Assembly (NCBI GenBank): GCA_013285595.1
Contig: JABDHF010000001.1
Span: 3,563-67,562 of the forward strand
Source of the DNA: Bacteroidota bacterium
GTDB lineage: Bacteria > Bacteroidota > Bacteroidia > Chitinophagales > Chitinophagaceae
DNA: 64,000 bases
Direction of reading: 5' to 3'
Shown: in pieces, positions 1 to 9,184 of the stretch
How the letters are laid out: each line of letters begins with the position of its first letter
Numbering within the stretch: the first letter of the stretch is position 1
The notes under the pieces: model-generated
Told to the model about the DNA's origin: nothing
Databases searched by the model: none
What the model saw: the letters and a program-made list of their open reading frames with translations, nothing else
Position numbers and translations under genes: made by a program

Positions 1-630
1 ATTTTTTATGAAATATATGTAGTATTGGCTTTTAAGTTTATTGCAAACTATTTTTTCATTTCTAGTAAATTCAAAACCATTTGCGCTTCCTGTCGTTGTC
101 TTAACTTCTATAAACATCTTTTTGCCATGCGAATCGTAGGATAAAATATCATACCCCAATCCTATATCACTCTTACTAACACGAATGACTTTCTTAGCTA
201 AATCATATCGCCCAATGTCTGTAAGTTTTTTTTTCTCAAAATAGACTACACTCTCTTCCCCCTTTTTTCCAATAAATTTCTTTTTTTTCTGAAGTTCATC
301 AAACTCGATTTCTGACATACCTGGTCGAATTGGCAGAGATTCGAAAGTTTCCGAATCAGGTAAGTTTAGTTCAATGCCTATCGTAATGATACTATTTTGT
401 GTTATTTGTTTATTAACTGCAACAAACCTTTCAAATTCGCTTTGAGGAAGCCTTATCCCTTTAATATCCCCATCACCTGACCAGCTAATTCTTGCAGCGT
501 ATTGTTGTCCTACATATTTAATCATCGCATCTCTGAAAGATGGAGGAATAAAGTCTAGTTGTTGCTGCGCTTGTGTTATATAGTGATCTTTGTTTAAGAA
601 TGTATCACCGATTTTCACTTGTATTTGCAT
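1..630 (-). CDS. DUF3883 domain protein, 3' part cut by window edge
   Basis: Reading the minus strand from ATG at 630, 210 codons stay open to the left edge, so the gene is incomplete at its C-terminus. The second half matches the DUF3883 pattern as I know it: GKKGEES near residue 140, then GRYDLAKK, GLGYDIL with Asp161, and FIEVKTTTG with Glu175 and Lys177. The Asp...Glu-x-Lys arrangement is what a PD-(D/E)xK nuclease core looks like. DUF3883 proteins are often found beside helicases and restriction systems, so a defence or DNA-processing role is an inference from family knowledge. The N-terminal 120 residues are not recognised. The next gene to the right is yidC on the other strand, so the neighbours give no help. 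Confidence 0.75.
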   Translation of the reverse strand, partial: MQIQVKIGDTFLNKDHYITQAQQQLDFIPPSFRDAMIKYVGQQYAARISWSGDGDIKGIRLPQSEFERFVAVNKQITQNSIITIGIELNLPDSETFESLPIRPGMSEIEFDELQKKKKFIGKKGEESVVYFEKKKLTDIGRYDLAKKVIRVSKSDIGLGYDILSYDSHGKKMFIEVKTTTGSANGFEFTRNEKIVCNKLKSQYYIYFIKN

Positions 631-889
631 ATTTCCGTTTTCTAAGCAATATAAAAATAATTAATTAGTTATGGGCATAGGCATAGTAATTCTTATTACT
701 CCTATGTGTAGCTAAGGGCGTCCGAAGCAACAAATAAACCACGATCTGTGATTGGTATTGTTGATATTGCTAGATCCAGGCACGTTCTCATCACATTTCC
801 CACTCCCATTCAAACCCCTTAATTTCCCACACATATATCCGTTATGAAACAAACGATCTCTGTCGGTAATCCCTACATACACTACGTAA

Positions 890-920
890 CACCTCCTTCG
901 GAGAGGGTCGGGGAGAGGTT
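890..920 (+). repeat. CTCCTTCGGAGAGG-type dispersed hairpin, copy 1
   Basis: CTCCTTCGGAG is self-complementary and is followed by AGGGTCGGGGAGAGG, which can pair with it in an alternative fold. Related copies lie at 56628-56661 and, inverted, at 16545-16577 and 15211-15240. All are intergenic. Confidence 0.6.
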
Positions 921-941
921 CATAGCACATGAAAATACTGC

Positions 942-1010
942 CACCCGCTCCCCCAAAATCACACGTAAACCCGCACCTATGGCGTCTTGCAATTTTCTTT
1001 ACAAATTTGC
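942..1010 (+). repeat. CCGCTCCCCCAAAATC dispersed repeat, copy 1
   Basis: The 19-base core CACCCGCTCCCCCAAAATC at 942-960 recurs exactly at 60829-60847 and with one change at 37992-38010. It is followed by a looser segment with CCGC and a pyrimidine-rich end. All copies have the same orientation and are intergenic. Confidence 0.7.
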
Positions 1011-1163
1011 ATCCAGATAGTATAACAGTGGAATACATGTGAAGTATAATAAATAAGAAAACTGCTTATAGTAACGGTTGGCGTTACAGTGATTAAATAA
1101 TTAAGTTTCGGTAATTGCAGCCTTCGGGTCGGTGGGCCTCCCTGACTAATTGAGTAAATGCGC

Positions 1164-1171
1164 TACCTTTG
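1164..1171 (+). promoter_or_regulatory. putative -7 box (TAnnTTTG) for yidC
   Basis: TACCTTTG lies 21 bases before the chosen yidC start and fits the Bacteroidota sigma-ABfr -7 consensus TAnnTTTG. No convincing -33 TTG is found at 19-21 bases upstream, so confidence is moderate. Confidence 0.45.
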
Positions 1172-1192
1172 CGCCTCATTTTCATTTTTTAC

Positions 1193-3028
1193 ATGGATCG
1201 TAATCAAGTTACAGGGTTTGCACTTTTAGCAGTTTTACTGATAGGATACTTATTATATACCCAGCACGACCAGAAGGTATTTATGGAGCACAAGGTTGCT
1301 GACTCCATAGCTTTTGCAAAATCGCACCCCAGAACTACCGCTGATACAATAAAGACAACAGCTGGCGCAAACACACCCATTGTTGACTCTGCAACAGAGG
1401 CTTTAAGAAAATTAATGCCCCCGGCATATAATGGCCAGGCACAAACCATAGTTTTCGAGAACGACAAGGTTGCCCTGCAGTTTACCACCAAAGGCGCTTA
1501 CCCGGTAGCGGCCCAGATAAAAGAATACAAGACCTATTCACAAAAACCTTTATTCCTGTTTAACGGCCCGGGGAATATGCTGAGCGCTGTGCTACCGGTA
1601 GATAATGGCAGGCCAACATCTGACCTCTTCTTTACTCCGGTAACCAGGCAGGAACCTAATGGCGATAAAACCATAGACTTCACCGCCGACCTGGGCGGGG
1701 GCAAGAAGGTAGACATGATCTACACCCTGCCAAAGAACGATTATATGATGCGCTGTAACATAGTGCTGACCGGAATGCCTGCACAGAGCCTGGCTATTAA
1801 CTGGCAGACACTGGGGCTGCATACCGAAAAAGATGTGCTGAACGAGCGCCAGGGCGCACAAGTATATTATAAGAATAAGAATGGCGAGGGCGATTACTTC
1901 ACAGCAAAGCCTGAGGAAAAGATCATTCATAATAACGATGGGGTATCATCGTGGCTGGGCTTCCGCAAGCAGTATTTCAGCACCGTGCTTATGGCTGAAG
2001 ATGGCTTTAGCAAAATGGATGTAAAGTTTATGGCCGGCACTACCGATACCAACCTTATTGCGCAGAATACCGCCACTATGCAGCTACCGCTAAAAGCTGG
2101 CAGTAACGAGCAAACGGGGTCTCTTAAATGGTATATAGGCCCTAACGATTACCATACATTACAGCACTATAATGCAAGCTTTGAAGATATGGTGCCGCTG
2201 GGTTATGGTATCATGGCGTTTGTAAAATACATCAACAAATGGGCGCTGATACCTATATTCTACTTCCTGGCCGGGTTTATCAAAAGCTATGCTATCATCA
2301 TTGTGCTGATGACCCTTTTTATACGTCTTATCCTTTCGTTCTTCACCTACAAAAGCTATTTATCATCGGCAAAAATGCGGGTGCTGAAGCCCGAGCTTGA
2401 TGAGCTAAGGGCAAAAATTGGCGACGACCAGCAAAAATTCAGCATGGAGCAGATGAAGCTTTACCGCTCTGCCGGTGTAAACCCGCTGGGTGGCTGCCTG
2501 CCTATGCTGTTCCAGCTGCCTATACTGCTGTCTATGTATTACATGTTCCCTTCGTTCATAGAGTTCAGGCAGCAGCACTTCCTGTGGTGCAACGACCTTT
2601 CTACCTACGACAGCATCTTTAATTTCAATTTCACCATCCCATTTTATGGAGACCACGTGAGCCTGTTCACATTGCTGATGACGGCCACCAGCTTGTTCCT
2701 GGCGGTATATAACCGCAATATGACGCCGCAAGACCCCAACAACCCTATGATGAAGTATATGCCCTTTATCTTCCCGGTAATACTGATGGGTGTATTTAAT
2801 AAAATGGCAGCGGCGCTTACCTTTTACTACACCTGCTCTAACATCCTGAGCATTTTGCAGCAGTTCATCATCCAGAAATATTTTATTAACGAGAAGGCGA
2901 TACATGCGCAGCTGCAGGAAAACAAGAATAAACCTGCAACACCATCTAAATGGTCGCAGCGGCTTGAAGAAATGCAAAAACTACAGGCTAACCGGGCAAA
3001 AACCCCGCCGAGGATCAATAAAAAGTAG
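1193..3028 (+). CDS. yidC: membrane protein insertase YidC
   Basis: The 611-residue product is the Bacteroidota form of YidC (Oxa1/Alb3 family), which inserts and folds proteins in the inner membrane with or without SecYEG. A first membrane segment (about residues 7-22, after MDRNQ) is followed by a large periplasmic beta domain to about residue 335. The conserved membrane core comes next, with segments near 345-385, 430-460, 490-510 and 530-565. The tail is basic (NRAKTPPRINKK) and probably contacts the ribosome. I chose ATG at 1193 because MDRNQ is the usual Bacteroidota N-terminus and the -7 box at 1164-1171 leaves only a short leader. A TTG 24 bases upstream would overlap that box. The gene is transcribed alone; the next gene, porZ, starts 121 bases later. 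Confidence 0.96.
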   Translation: MDRNQVTGFALLAVLLIGYLLYTQHDQKVFMEHKVADSIAFAKSHPRTTADTIKTTAGANTPIVDSATEALRKLMPPAYNGQAQTIVFENDKVALQFTTKGAYPVAAQIKEYKTYSQKPLFLFNGPGNMLSAVLPVDNGRPTSDLFFTPVTRQEPNGDKTIDFTADLGGGKKVDMIYTLPKNDYMMRCNIVLTGMPAQSLAINWQTLGLHTEKDVLNERQGAQVYYKNKNGEGDYFTAKPEEKIIHNNDGVSSWLGFRKQYFSTVLMAEDGFSKMDVKFMAGTTDTNLIAQNTATMQLPLKAGSNEQTGSLKWYIGPNDYHTLQHYNASFEDMVPLGYGIMAFVKYINKWALIPIFYFLAGFIKSYAIIIVLMTLFIRLILSFFTYKSYLSSAKMRVLKPELDELRAKIGDDQQKFSMEQMKLYRSAGVNPLGGCLPMLFQLPILLSMYYMFPSFIEFRQQHFLWCNDLSTYDSIFNFNFTIPFYGDHVSLFTLLMTATSLFLAVYNRNMTPQDPNNPMMKYMPFIFPVILMGVFNKMAAALTFYYTCSNILSILQQFIIQKYFINEKAIHAQLQENKNKPATPSKWSQRLEEMQKLQANRAKTPPRINKK

Positions 3029-3149
3029 TGCATGGCCATGGGCTTTGCTGATATCGTACTGAGGGAATGATGTGGCAAGTACTTACTTCCGGCACAATAT
3101 CCGTGCAGGTAATACGTTAATTCTTTAAATTTGATCATAGTTTACTTCA

Positions 3150-5489
3150 ATGGCATTTTCAAAACGGATATATTCTTTTTTTGCAGCTTTTATTTTTTGC
3201 ACCTGTATTGCAAATGCACAAGATAAGCCCATAGGCTACTGGGAATCGCTGCTGCCTTATAACCGGGCGGTAGCCATTGCCACAGACGGTGGCGGCCTGG
3301 TGTACTCTATATGTAACCAGGCTTTTTTTAGCTATAACAATAGAGGCGGTGATATTGAAACATTTGCGAAGGAGACAGGCATGTCGGACATAGGTATGCA
3401 ATGTGCGGCTTACGATGCCTCTACTCAAACGCTTGTGCTTGTTTATGCAAATGGCAATATAGATCTCTTTAAGAACAACACCTTTTATAACATACCTGAT
3501 CTGAAGATAAAGAGCATAGCCGGCGATAAAACCGTGTACCAGGCATATACCGACAATGGCATTGCGTATTTAAGCACATCGCTCGGTATACTGGTGATAG
3601 ACCTTACAACCCATAACATAACCGAGAACTACCAGTTTATTGTAAATAATCAGCTGATACCAATAATTAGTTTTACCAGGGTAAACAACTTTTTCTATGC
3701 TGCTACCCAGCATGCGTTATACAGGGCAGATAAAAACAGCGGCCAGCTGCAGAATTTTGCGATATGGCAAAAAGTGGATAGTGTAGATTCTTTTTTTAGC
3801 ATAGCCAGTGTAAACAATACATTGTTCCTCGCTACCCCAAAATCCGTTTTCAGCTTCGTTAATGATACTATAAAGCTGCTTTATACCTGCGCTATAACGC
3901 CCGACACACCCGCGAGCCACCACGATACGTCTATCCAGCGAATAGATGCGGGTAATAACACATTGCTGATAACCGAATTTCGCTCGTCTGATTATAATGG
4001 AGACGTTAAAATAATGGATGCGAACGGCACTATTATAGATACGGTTAATGGACTGGGCCACCCGGTACAGGCAATACAGCTAATGGATAACACTATATGG
4101 GTAGCTGATGCTTATAACGGACTGGAGAAAAGACAGGATGGCAATATCTCTACGCATAACCCTCCGGGGCCTATGGATGCGAATAGCTACGATCTTTATG
4201 TGAACAATAAAAACTTATGGATAGCACATGGGGGGTATGACGACCTGGCTCAAAACGCAAATAACACCGATGGGGTATCTAACTTAAATAACGGGAAGTG
4301 GACGAATTATGCCCGGTATATTTACAGACCGTTTGACACCTTAACTGACTTTGTAACCGTTCTTAAAGATGAAACTAAGGGTACCTTATATTTCGGGTCG
4401 TATGAGAGTGGTTTGTTTATTTTGAATAGTGACGGGACGTACCAGCTTGAAAATTCTATATTCGAGACCGCTTATCACTATCCCACCTATCCAAATTTTA
4501 AAGAAATAGTAGGGCTTGCATTAGATCATGAGGATAATTTATGGGTGACCGCAAAGACTTCAGGCACCCAATTGTATGTACGGTCTGCAGGCGATGGCAG
4601 CTGGTATAAATTCCCCACAAATCCATTAAACGTTGGTGGCCCTGTTATAGTTGATGATAATGACCAAATATGGTTTGCAAGCGAGCTGAAGGTACAGGGA
4701 GTTACGGTATGCAGCATAACCCGCACACAAACATCAACAGGCTATTCTTTTAGCAACCCTGTCAGCTATCTGATGCACTCCGGCGTGGGAGCGGGTAACC
4801 TGCCGAGTAATACCGTCTTCTGCCTTGCAAAAGATAAGAACAACCAGATATGGATAGGCACTGACAATGGCATAGGCATAGCTAGTGGCTGTAATGCTCC
4901 GTTTACCAACTCTCCCCCATGCGATGCTGAAATTCCTATAGTGCAGTACGACCAGTTTGCAGGCTATCTTTTTGCCGGCAATAATGTGCGGACGATAGCG
5001 GTAGATGGTGCAAACCGTAAATGGATAGGCACCGACCAGGGTGTATGGCTATTGTCGCCGGATGCTGGTAAAATTATATACCGCTTCACGCAGGATAATA
5101 GTCCCCTGCCATCTAACAACATCCGGAAAATAGCTGTAGATAATGTGACCGGTGATGTATACATAGGCACATCGCTGGGGCTTGTAAGCTTTAGAAGCAC
5201 GGCAACTGATGGCGGCACTTCCAATCAAAATGTGCTCACATTCCCTAATCCCGTAAAAAGCGGGTACACCGGTACTATAGCCATCAAAGGGCTTGTAGAC
5301 AATGCTGACGTGCGCATTACAGATATTGACGGGGAACTAGTGTACAAGACCAAGGCGCTTGGTGGGCAGGCAGTGTGGAGCGGGGTAGACTATACCGGCC
5401 ACAGGCCACAGTCGGGTGTATACCTGGTGTTCGTTACCAGTGCCGATGGCAGCCAGACCTATACCGGCAAGATCGTGTTTATGAAGTAA
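3150..5489 (+). CDS. porZ: type IX secretion attachment-complex protein PorZ
   Basis: This 779-residue secreted protein has a signal peptide (residues 1-23, ending NAQ), two or more beta-propeller domains and a short C-terminal T9SS sorting domain (about 695-779, starting FPNPVKSGYTG). The N-terminal region with YANGNIDLFKNNTFYNI and DKTVYQAYTDNGIAYLSTS matches the PorZ family. Later blocks such as NNQIWIGTDNGIG and NRKWIGTDQGVWLL are the two-component-regulator-type propeller repeats. PorZ belongs to the surface PorU-PorV-PorQ-PorZ complex that cleaves the sorting domain of T9SS cargo and attaches it to anionic lipopolysaccharide. It is followed after 2 bases by recO, a pairing I recall from other Bacteroidota. 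A generic propeller cargo protein is the alternative, but the N-terminal match favours PorZ. Confidence 0.87.
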   Translation: MAFSKRIYSFFAAFIFCTCIANAQDKPIGYWESLLPYNRAVAIATDGGGLVYSICNQAFFSYNNRGGDIETFAKETGMSDIGMQCAAYDASTQTLVLVYANGNIDLFKNNTFYNIPDLKIKSIAGDKTVYQAYTDNGIAYLSTSLGILVIDLTTHNITENYQFIVNNQLIPIISFTRVNNFFYAATQHALYRADKNSGQLQNFAIWQKVDSVDSFFSIASVNNTLFLATPKSVFSFVNDTIKLLYTCAITPDTPASHHDTSIQRIDAGNNTLLITEFRSSDYNGDVKIMDANGTIIDTVNGLGHPVQAIQLMDNTIWVADAYNGLEKRQDGNISTHNPPGPMDANSYDLYVNNKNLWIAHGGYDDLAQNANNTDGVSNLNNGKWTNYARYIYRPFDTLTDFVTVLKDETKGTLYFGSYESGLFILNSDGTYQLENSIFETAYHYPTYPNFKEIVGLALDHEDNLWVTAKTSGTQLYVRSAGDGSWYKFPTNPLNVGGPVIVDDNDQIWFASELKVQGVTVCSITRTQTSTGYSFSNPVSYLMHSGVGAGNLPSNTVFCLAKDKNNQIWIGTDNGIGIASGCNAPFTNSPPCDAEIPIVQYDQFAGYLFAGNNVRTIAVDGANRKWIGTDQGVWLLSPDAGKIIYRFTQDNSPLPSNNIRKIAVDNVTGDVYIGTSLGLVSFRSTATDGGTSNQNVLTFPNPVKSGYTGTIAIKGLVDNADVRITDIDGELVYKTKALGGQAVWSGVDYTGHRPQSGVYLVFVTSADGSQTYTGKIVFMK

Positions 5490-5491
5490 GT

Positions 5492-6226
5492 ATGCTGCAA
5501 AAAACAAATGGCATAGTACTCAGGTCAGTAAAATATGGCGACAGCAGTTTAATAACTACCATATTCACCTCCCAATACGGCACACAAACTTACATGGTGC
5601 AGGGCGTGCGCAGCTCAAAGATCTCACAGAATCGCGCAAGCTTTTTTCAGCCAGGCATGTTATTAGAGCTCGTGGTATACCACCATCCTAATAAAAATAT
5701 GCAGCGCATCAGGGAGTTCCAGGCAGCGCATATTTATAGCACGGTGCAAGAGCATGTGGTGAAGAACGCCATCGTTATGTTTTCTGTAGAGCTGCTGCTG
5801 CGGCTGCTGCCAGAGCATGCGCCATTACTCACCCTGTTCGATTTTGCTACCGGCTACTTTATAACGCTGGATAAGAAAGAGGTGAATGCCGTTGCCAACT
5901 TTCCACTATATTTTATCATTGAGTGCAGCCGGTTGCTGGGGTATGAACCACACGGAGATTACAGTGAGCAAACGCCCCATCTTAATCTGCATGAGGGCGG
6001 CTTTACCAAAGAAGCACCAGCGCTAAACCCGTTTGTAAGCGATGAAGATGCCCGCATGCTTGGCCTATTGCTGCAGGTACAAGACTACGATGGGCTGAAG
6101 GCGGTAGAGATAAACGCAGCCATACGCCTGCGCCTTATAGACTGGTATATTGCTTTTCTGCAAAGCCACACACAGCACATGGGCAATATGCGCTCTATAT
6201 CTGTACTCAGGATGATACTGCATTAA
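5492..6226 (+). CDS. recO: DNA repair protein RecO
   Basis: The 244-residue product is RecO, which loads RecA on single-stranded DNA coated with SSB in the RecFOR recombination pathway. The N-terminal OB fold is visible in LQKTNGIVLRSVKYGDSS and in YMVQGVRSSKISQNRASFFQPG, followed by the helical C-terminal domain. The start ATG at 5492 lies 2 bases after the porZ stop, so the two genes are probably co-transcribed. The same frame is open further upstream inside porZ, but that extension is not RecO-like. The usual zinc-binding cysteine cluster of some RecO proteins is absent. Confidence 0.93.
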   Translation: MLQKTNGIVLRSVKYGDSSLITTIFTSQYGTQTYMVQGVRSSKISQNRASFFQPGMLLELVVYHHPNKNMQRIREFQAAHIYSTVQEHVVKNAIVMFSVELLLRLLPEHAPLLTLFDFATGYFITLDKKEVNAVANFPLYFIIECSRLLGYEPHGDYSEQTPHLNLHEGGFTKEAPALNPFVSDEDARMLGLLLQVQDYDGLKAVEINAAIRLRLIDWYIAFLQSHTQHMGNMRSISVLRMILH

Positions 6227-6243
6227 ATTGTCTGAGACTTGTC

Positions 6244-6276
6244 AGGTGTTCCACACCTCAAAGGTGTGGGACACCT
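6244..6276. repeat. GGTGTGGGACA-type hairpin repeat, copy 1
   Basis: Two 15-base arms (6244-6258 and 6262-6276) with a 3-base loop pair with one G-T mismatch. The unit sits between two convergent genes (recO and the nucleotidyltransferase), where it could end transcription from both sides, but no T-run follows. Related units are at 42436-42470 and 42979-43011. Confidence 0.75.
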
Positions 6277-6302
6277 ATGGGCATTTTAAGACTTTATATA
6301 GC

Positions 6303-7019
6303 TTACTGGAAAAGATACTCCGCCTGGCTTATACTCTCAGGCTTGCCTACGTCTATGAAAATATTGCCGGTGTGGTCGTAGCCCTGTAATACCTGCTCTT
6401 TTGCAAGATGGAGGTATAGATCTATAAGGGAGAACTTCCCATCGAAAGGAATATCTTTCAAAACAGCCTGAGATAGGACTTGGATGCCACTGAATGCAAA
6501 AGGTATCAATGGCTCTTCCCGGCGCGAAATGCGCTCTTCTTTCGTATTGGTGTTCATCCAGCCGCAAAGGCGCATTTGCTCATTAAATAACAACTGGCGC
6601 GAAGAGGCGCGCTTCATCACCGCAAGCGTGGCAATGGCATCGCTGCTTTCATGGTGGGCAATCATTTTGCTAAGGTCCAGGCTGGTGAGTATATCTACGT
6701 TCATTACCACAAACGCGTCTTCTCCCTCAAAGAACGGAGCTGCTTTTTTCAGGCCGCCACCTGTTTCCAGCACCTCATCGCGCTCGTCTGATATGGTGAT
6801 CTCGCTGCCATAACCATCGTGCTCATAAATAGCTTCTTCTATCTGCGATGCAAAATGGTGCACATTTACTACCACCTCGTATATACCAAACCGCTGCAGG
6901 TAGCGGATATTATGCTCCAGCAGCGTCTTATTGTTTACCTCCACCAGCGCCTTAGGGCTATGGTTTGTAAATGGTTTTAAACGGGTGCCTAAGCCTGCAG
7001 CAAACAACATTGCCTTCAT
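6303..7019 (-). CDS. sugar-1-phosphate nucleotidyltransferase (MurU/HddC-like)
   Basis: This 238-residue protein has the GT-A type nucleotidyltransferase fold that couples a sugar-1-phosphate to an NTP. The signature AAGLGTRLKPFT at residues 7-18 binds the nucleotide, Lys23 in SPKAL is the usual catalytic lysine, and VMNVDIL replaces the common NGD metal-binding motif. The length of about 240 residues and the VETGGG-like block (EVLETGGGLKKA) resemble MurNAc-1-P uridylyltransferase MurU and related enzymes. The exact sugar cannot be read from the sequence. It converges on recO, with the 6244-6276 hairpin between them. Confidence 0.8.
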   Translation of the reverse strand: MKAMLFAAGLGTRLKPFTNHSPKALVEVNNKTLLEHNIRYLQRFGIYEVVVNVHHFASQIEEAIYEHDGYGSEITISDERDEVLETGGGLKKAAPFFEGEDAFVVMNVDILTSLDLSKMIAHHESSDAIATLAVMKRASSRQLLFNEQMRLCGWMNTNTKEERISRREEPLIPFAFSGIQVLSQAVLKDIPFDGKFSLIDLYLHLAKEQVLQGYDHTGNIFIDVGKPESISQAEYLFQ

Positions 7020-7081
7020 GCTGTAAATTTAGATAAAAGCATCTTTAAAAACCTACCATGCACTTAGAGGCGTAATGCCGG

Positions 7082-7111
7082 TTGATTTATCGGAATGTAG
7101 CCTTACATTTG
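7082..7111 (+). promoter_or_regulatory. promoter for the PfkB kinase gene
   Basis: TTG at 7082-7084 and TACATTTG at 7104-7111 are 19 bases apart, a good match to the Bacteroidota -33/-7 consensus. The start codon follows 19 bases after the -7 box. Confidence 0.65.
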
Positions 7112-7130
7112 CTGCAAATTTTAATAACGT

Positions 7131-8051
7131 ATGTCTTTATTGATAATAGGCACTATGGCCTTCGATGCACTGGAAACCCCATTTGGCAAAGTAGACCGTA
7201 TCATTGGCGGCTCAGCTACTTACGCGGCCTGGGCGGCCTCTAACTTTACCCAACCTATAAAACAAGTGTCTATTATAGGTGGTGACTTTCCGCAGGAAGA
7301 AATAGCTGCACTGGAAGCCCGTGGTGTAGCATTTGAAGGTGTAGAGGTAGTGCCTGATGGCAAAAGCTTTTTCTGGAGTGGCCGCTATCATATGGACATG
7401 AACACAAGAGATACGCTGGTGACAGACCTGAACGTGCTGGCCCAGTTCGACCCTAAGATACCGGAAAGCTACCAGGGCTGCGACTATGTGATGCTGGGCA
7501 ACCTGGCGCCTGCTGTGCAGATAAGCGTGCTGGAGCAGCTGAAGAAACGCCCGAAGCTGATCATCATGGACACGATGAACTTCTGGATGGATATTGCCAT
7601 GGACGACCTGCGGAAAGCTATAGGCATGGTAGACCTGCTGATGGTGAACGATAGCGAAGCCCGCCAGCTGAGCGGTGAATACTCTATAGTAAAAGCCGCA
7701 AAAAAGATACAGGCAATGGGCCCTAAATACCTGATCATAAAGAAAGGGGAGCATGGCGCATTACTGTTTTACGAAGGCAAAATATTCTCTGCACCTGCAT
7801 TACCGTTGGAAGAAGTGTTTGACCCAACAGGCGCAGGCGATACCTTTGCAGGTGGCTTTATAGGCTACCTTGCCCGTATCAACGATACCTCGTTCGAGAG
7901 CATGAAAGCTGCGGTGATCATGGGTTCAGCTATGGCATCGTATTGCGTAGAGAAGTTTGGCCCTACCAGGATGAAGGAATTGACCCCGGCAGATGTGGAC
8001 AGCCGGGTAAAGGAGTTTATCTCCCTGATGGATTTTAATATACAGAACTAG
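7131..8051 (+). CDS. PfkB-family carbohydrate/nucleoside kinase
   Basis: The 306-residue product is a ribokinase/PfkB fold kinase that phosphorylates a sugar or nucleoside with ATP. The N-terminal signature appears as GGSATYAAWAASNF (residues 26-39), and the C-terminal signature DPTGAGDTFAGG spans residues 231-242, with Asp237 the catalytic base and GAGD the anion hole. The family pattern is complete, but the substrate cannot be assigned. The gene stands alone behind a good promoter and is followed by a flavin reductase 122 bases later. Confidence 0.88.
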   Translation: MSLLIIGTMAFDALETPFGKVDRIIGGSATYAAWAASNFTQPIKQVSIIGGDFPQEEIAALEARGVAFEGVEVVPDGKSFFWSGRYHMDMNTRDTLVTDLNVLAQFDPKIPESYQGCDYVMLGNLAPAVQISVLEQLKKRPKLIIMDTMNFWMDIAMDDLRKAIGMVDLLMVNDSEARQLSGEYSIVKAAKKIQAMGPKYLIIKKGEHGALLFYEGKIFSAPALPLEEVFDPTGAGDTFAGGFIGYLARINDTSFESMKAAVIMGSAMASYCVEKFGPTRMKELTPADVDSRVKEFISLMDFNIQN

Positions 8052-8173
8052 AGATTCCATTCCTGTATATAAAAACGAAACCCGATAGCTTGAATTGCTT
8101 CAGGGACAACCGGGATAAGATGATGCAAAGGTAAAGAAGCAGAATTACAATTAGTAATAAAAGAACTTCCCAA

Positions 8174-9052
8174 ATGACAATCGTTCCAGGCGAAATAAAG
8201 ACAGCACTCCTCCACGCTTACCTACTGGGCTCTATAGCGCCGCGGCCTATCTGCTTCGCCAGCACTATAGATAACGATGGAGTGTCTAACCTTTCCCCGT
8301 TCAGCTTCTTCAATGTCTTTGGCAGCAAGCCGCCAATACTTATTTTTTCCCCGGCGCGCAGGGTGCGCGATAATACCATTAAGCATACGCTGGAAAACGT
8401 GTATGAAACAATGGAGGTGGTAATAAACGTAGTTAACTACAACATAGTGCAGCAGGCAAACCTTACCAGCTGCGAATATCCCAAAGGCACAGATGAGTTT
8501 GTGAAGGCTGGCTTCACACCCATAAAGTCGGACATGGTGAAGCCTATGAGGGTAAAGGAATCGCCGGTTCAGCTGGAATGTAAAGTGACTCAGGTGATAG
8601 AGACCGGGCAGGAAGGCGGTGCGGCCAACCTCATTATCTGCGAGGTGTTGTGCATGCACATAGACGACAATGTGCTGGACGAAACAGGCAAAATAGACCC
8701 CAATAAAATAGACCTGGTAGCGCGTATGGGTGCCGACTATTACTGCCGCGCATCGGGCAGCGCTATATTTGAAGTGCATAAGCCAAATGTGGAGCTGGGT
8801 GCGGGTGTAGATAAGCTGCCACGGCACATCCGCAACAGCCATATACTTACTGGTAACAACCTGGGCATGCTGGCCAACGTAACCACGATACCCATGCTCA
8901 GCGAGCTTTTTTACGACGATCGCCTCGCCCTTATACTAAGAGAAAACACCCACGATGAAGACGCTAAAAAAGAGGAGCTGCACAGGTATGCGCAAGAGCT
9001 TTTGAGTAAAGGTGATGTGCATAAAGCATGGCAGATATTACTCAGCGAGTAG
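8174..9052 (+). CDS. flavin reductase family protein (FMN-binding split barrel)
   Basis: The 292-residue protein begins with the flavin reductase-like split barrel. LLGSIAPRPICFASTIDNDG and NLSPFSFFNVFGSKPPILIF (to about residue 60) are the usual FMN-binding blocks, followed by NVVNYNIVQQANLTSCEYP. Proteins of this family bind FMN and may reduce it or act as small flavoproteins. The C-terminal 90 residues form an extra segment seen in the longer Bacteroidota versions. No neighbour suggests a partner monooxygenase. Confidence 0.85.
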   Translation: MTIVPGEIKTALLHAYLLGSIAPRPICFASTIDNDGVSNLSPFSFFNVFGSKPPILIFSPARRVRDNTIKHTLENVYETMEVVINVVNYNIVQQANLTSCEYPKGTDEFVKAGFTPIKSDMVKPMRVKESPVQLECKVTQVIETGQEGGAANLIICEVLCMHIDDNVLDETGKIDPNKIDLVARMGADYYCRASGSAIFEVHKPNVELGAGVDKLPRHIRNSHILTGNNLGMLANVTTIPMLSELFYDDRLALILRENTHDEDAKKEELHRYAQELLSKGDVHKAWQILLSE

Positions 9053-9184
9053 CCGCCCAACTCCGATTTTCCCCGTCAAATTACAGATGTTAATAACCTG
9101 TGCGTTTTCACATTTCAGTAATACTTGCATAATGTTTTGGTAATATAATTATGGTTATCTTTAGTATAACTAAATTTTATTAAC

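Larger units (their letters stand above)
631..1163. other. gene-free, repeat-rich spacer
   Basis: This stretch of more than 500 bases between the DUF3883 gene and yidC holds no credible gene. It contains a small palindrome (AGTAAT-TCTT-ATTACT at 685-700), a copy of the module that starts TTCAAACCCC (809-849), a CTCCTTCGGAG-type hairpin (890-920) and a copy of the CCGCTCCCCCAAAATC repeat (942-1010). A 108-codon open frame on the minus strand is made entirely of these repeats. Confidence 0.7.

Noticed and set aside
712..1038. 108-codon frame in the first spacer
   Set aside because: It is composed of dispersed repeat copies (809-849, 890-920, 942-1010) and shows no protein features.
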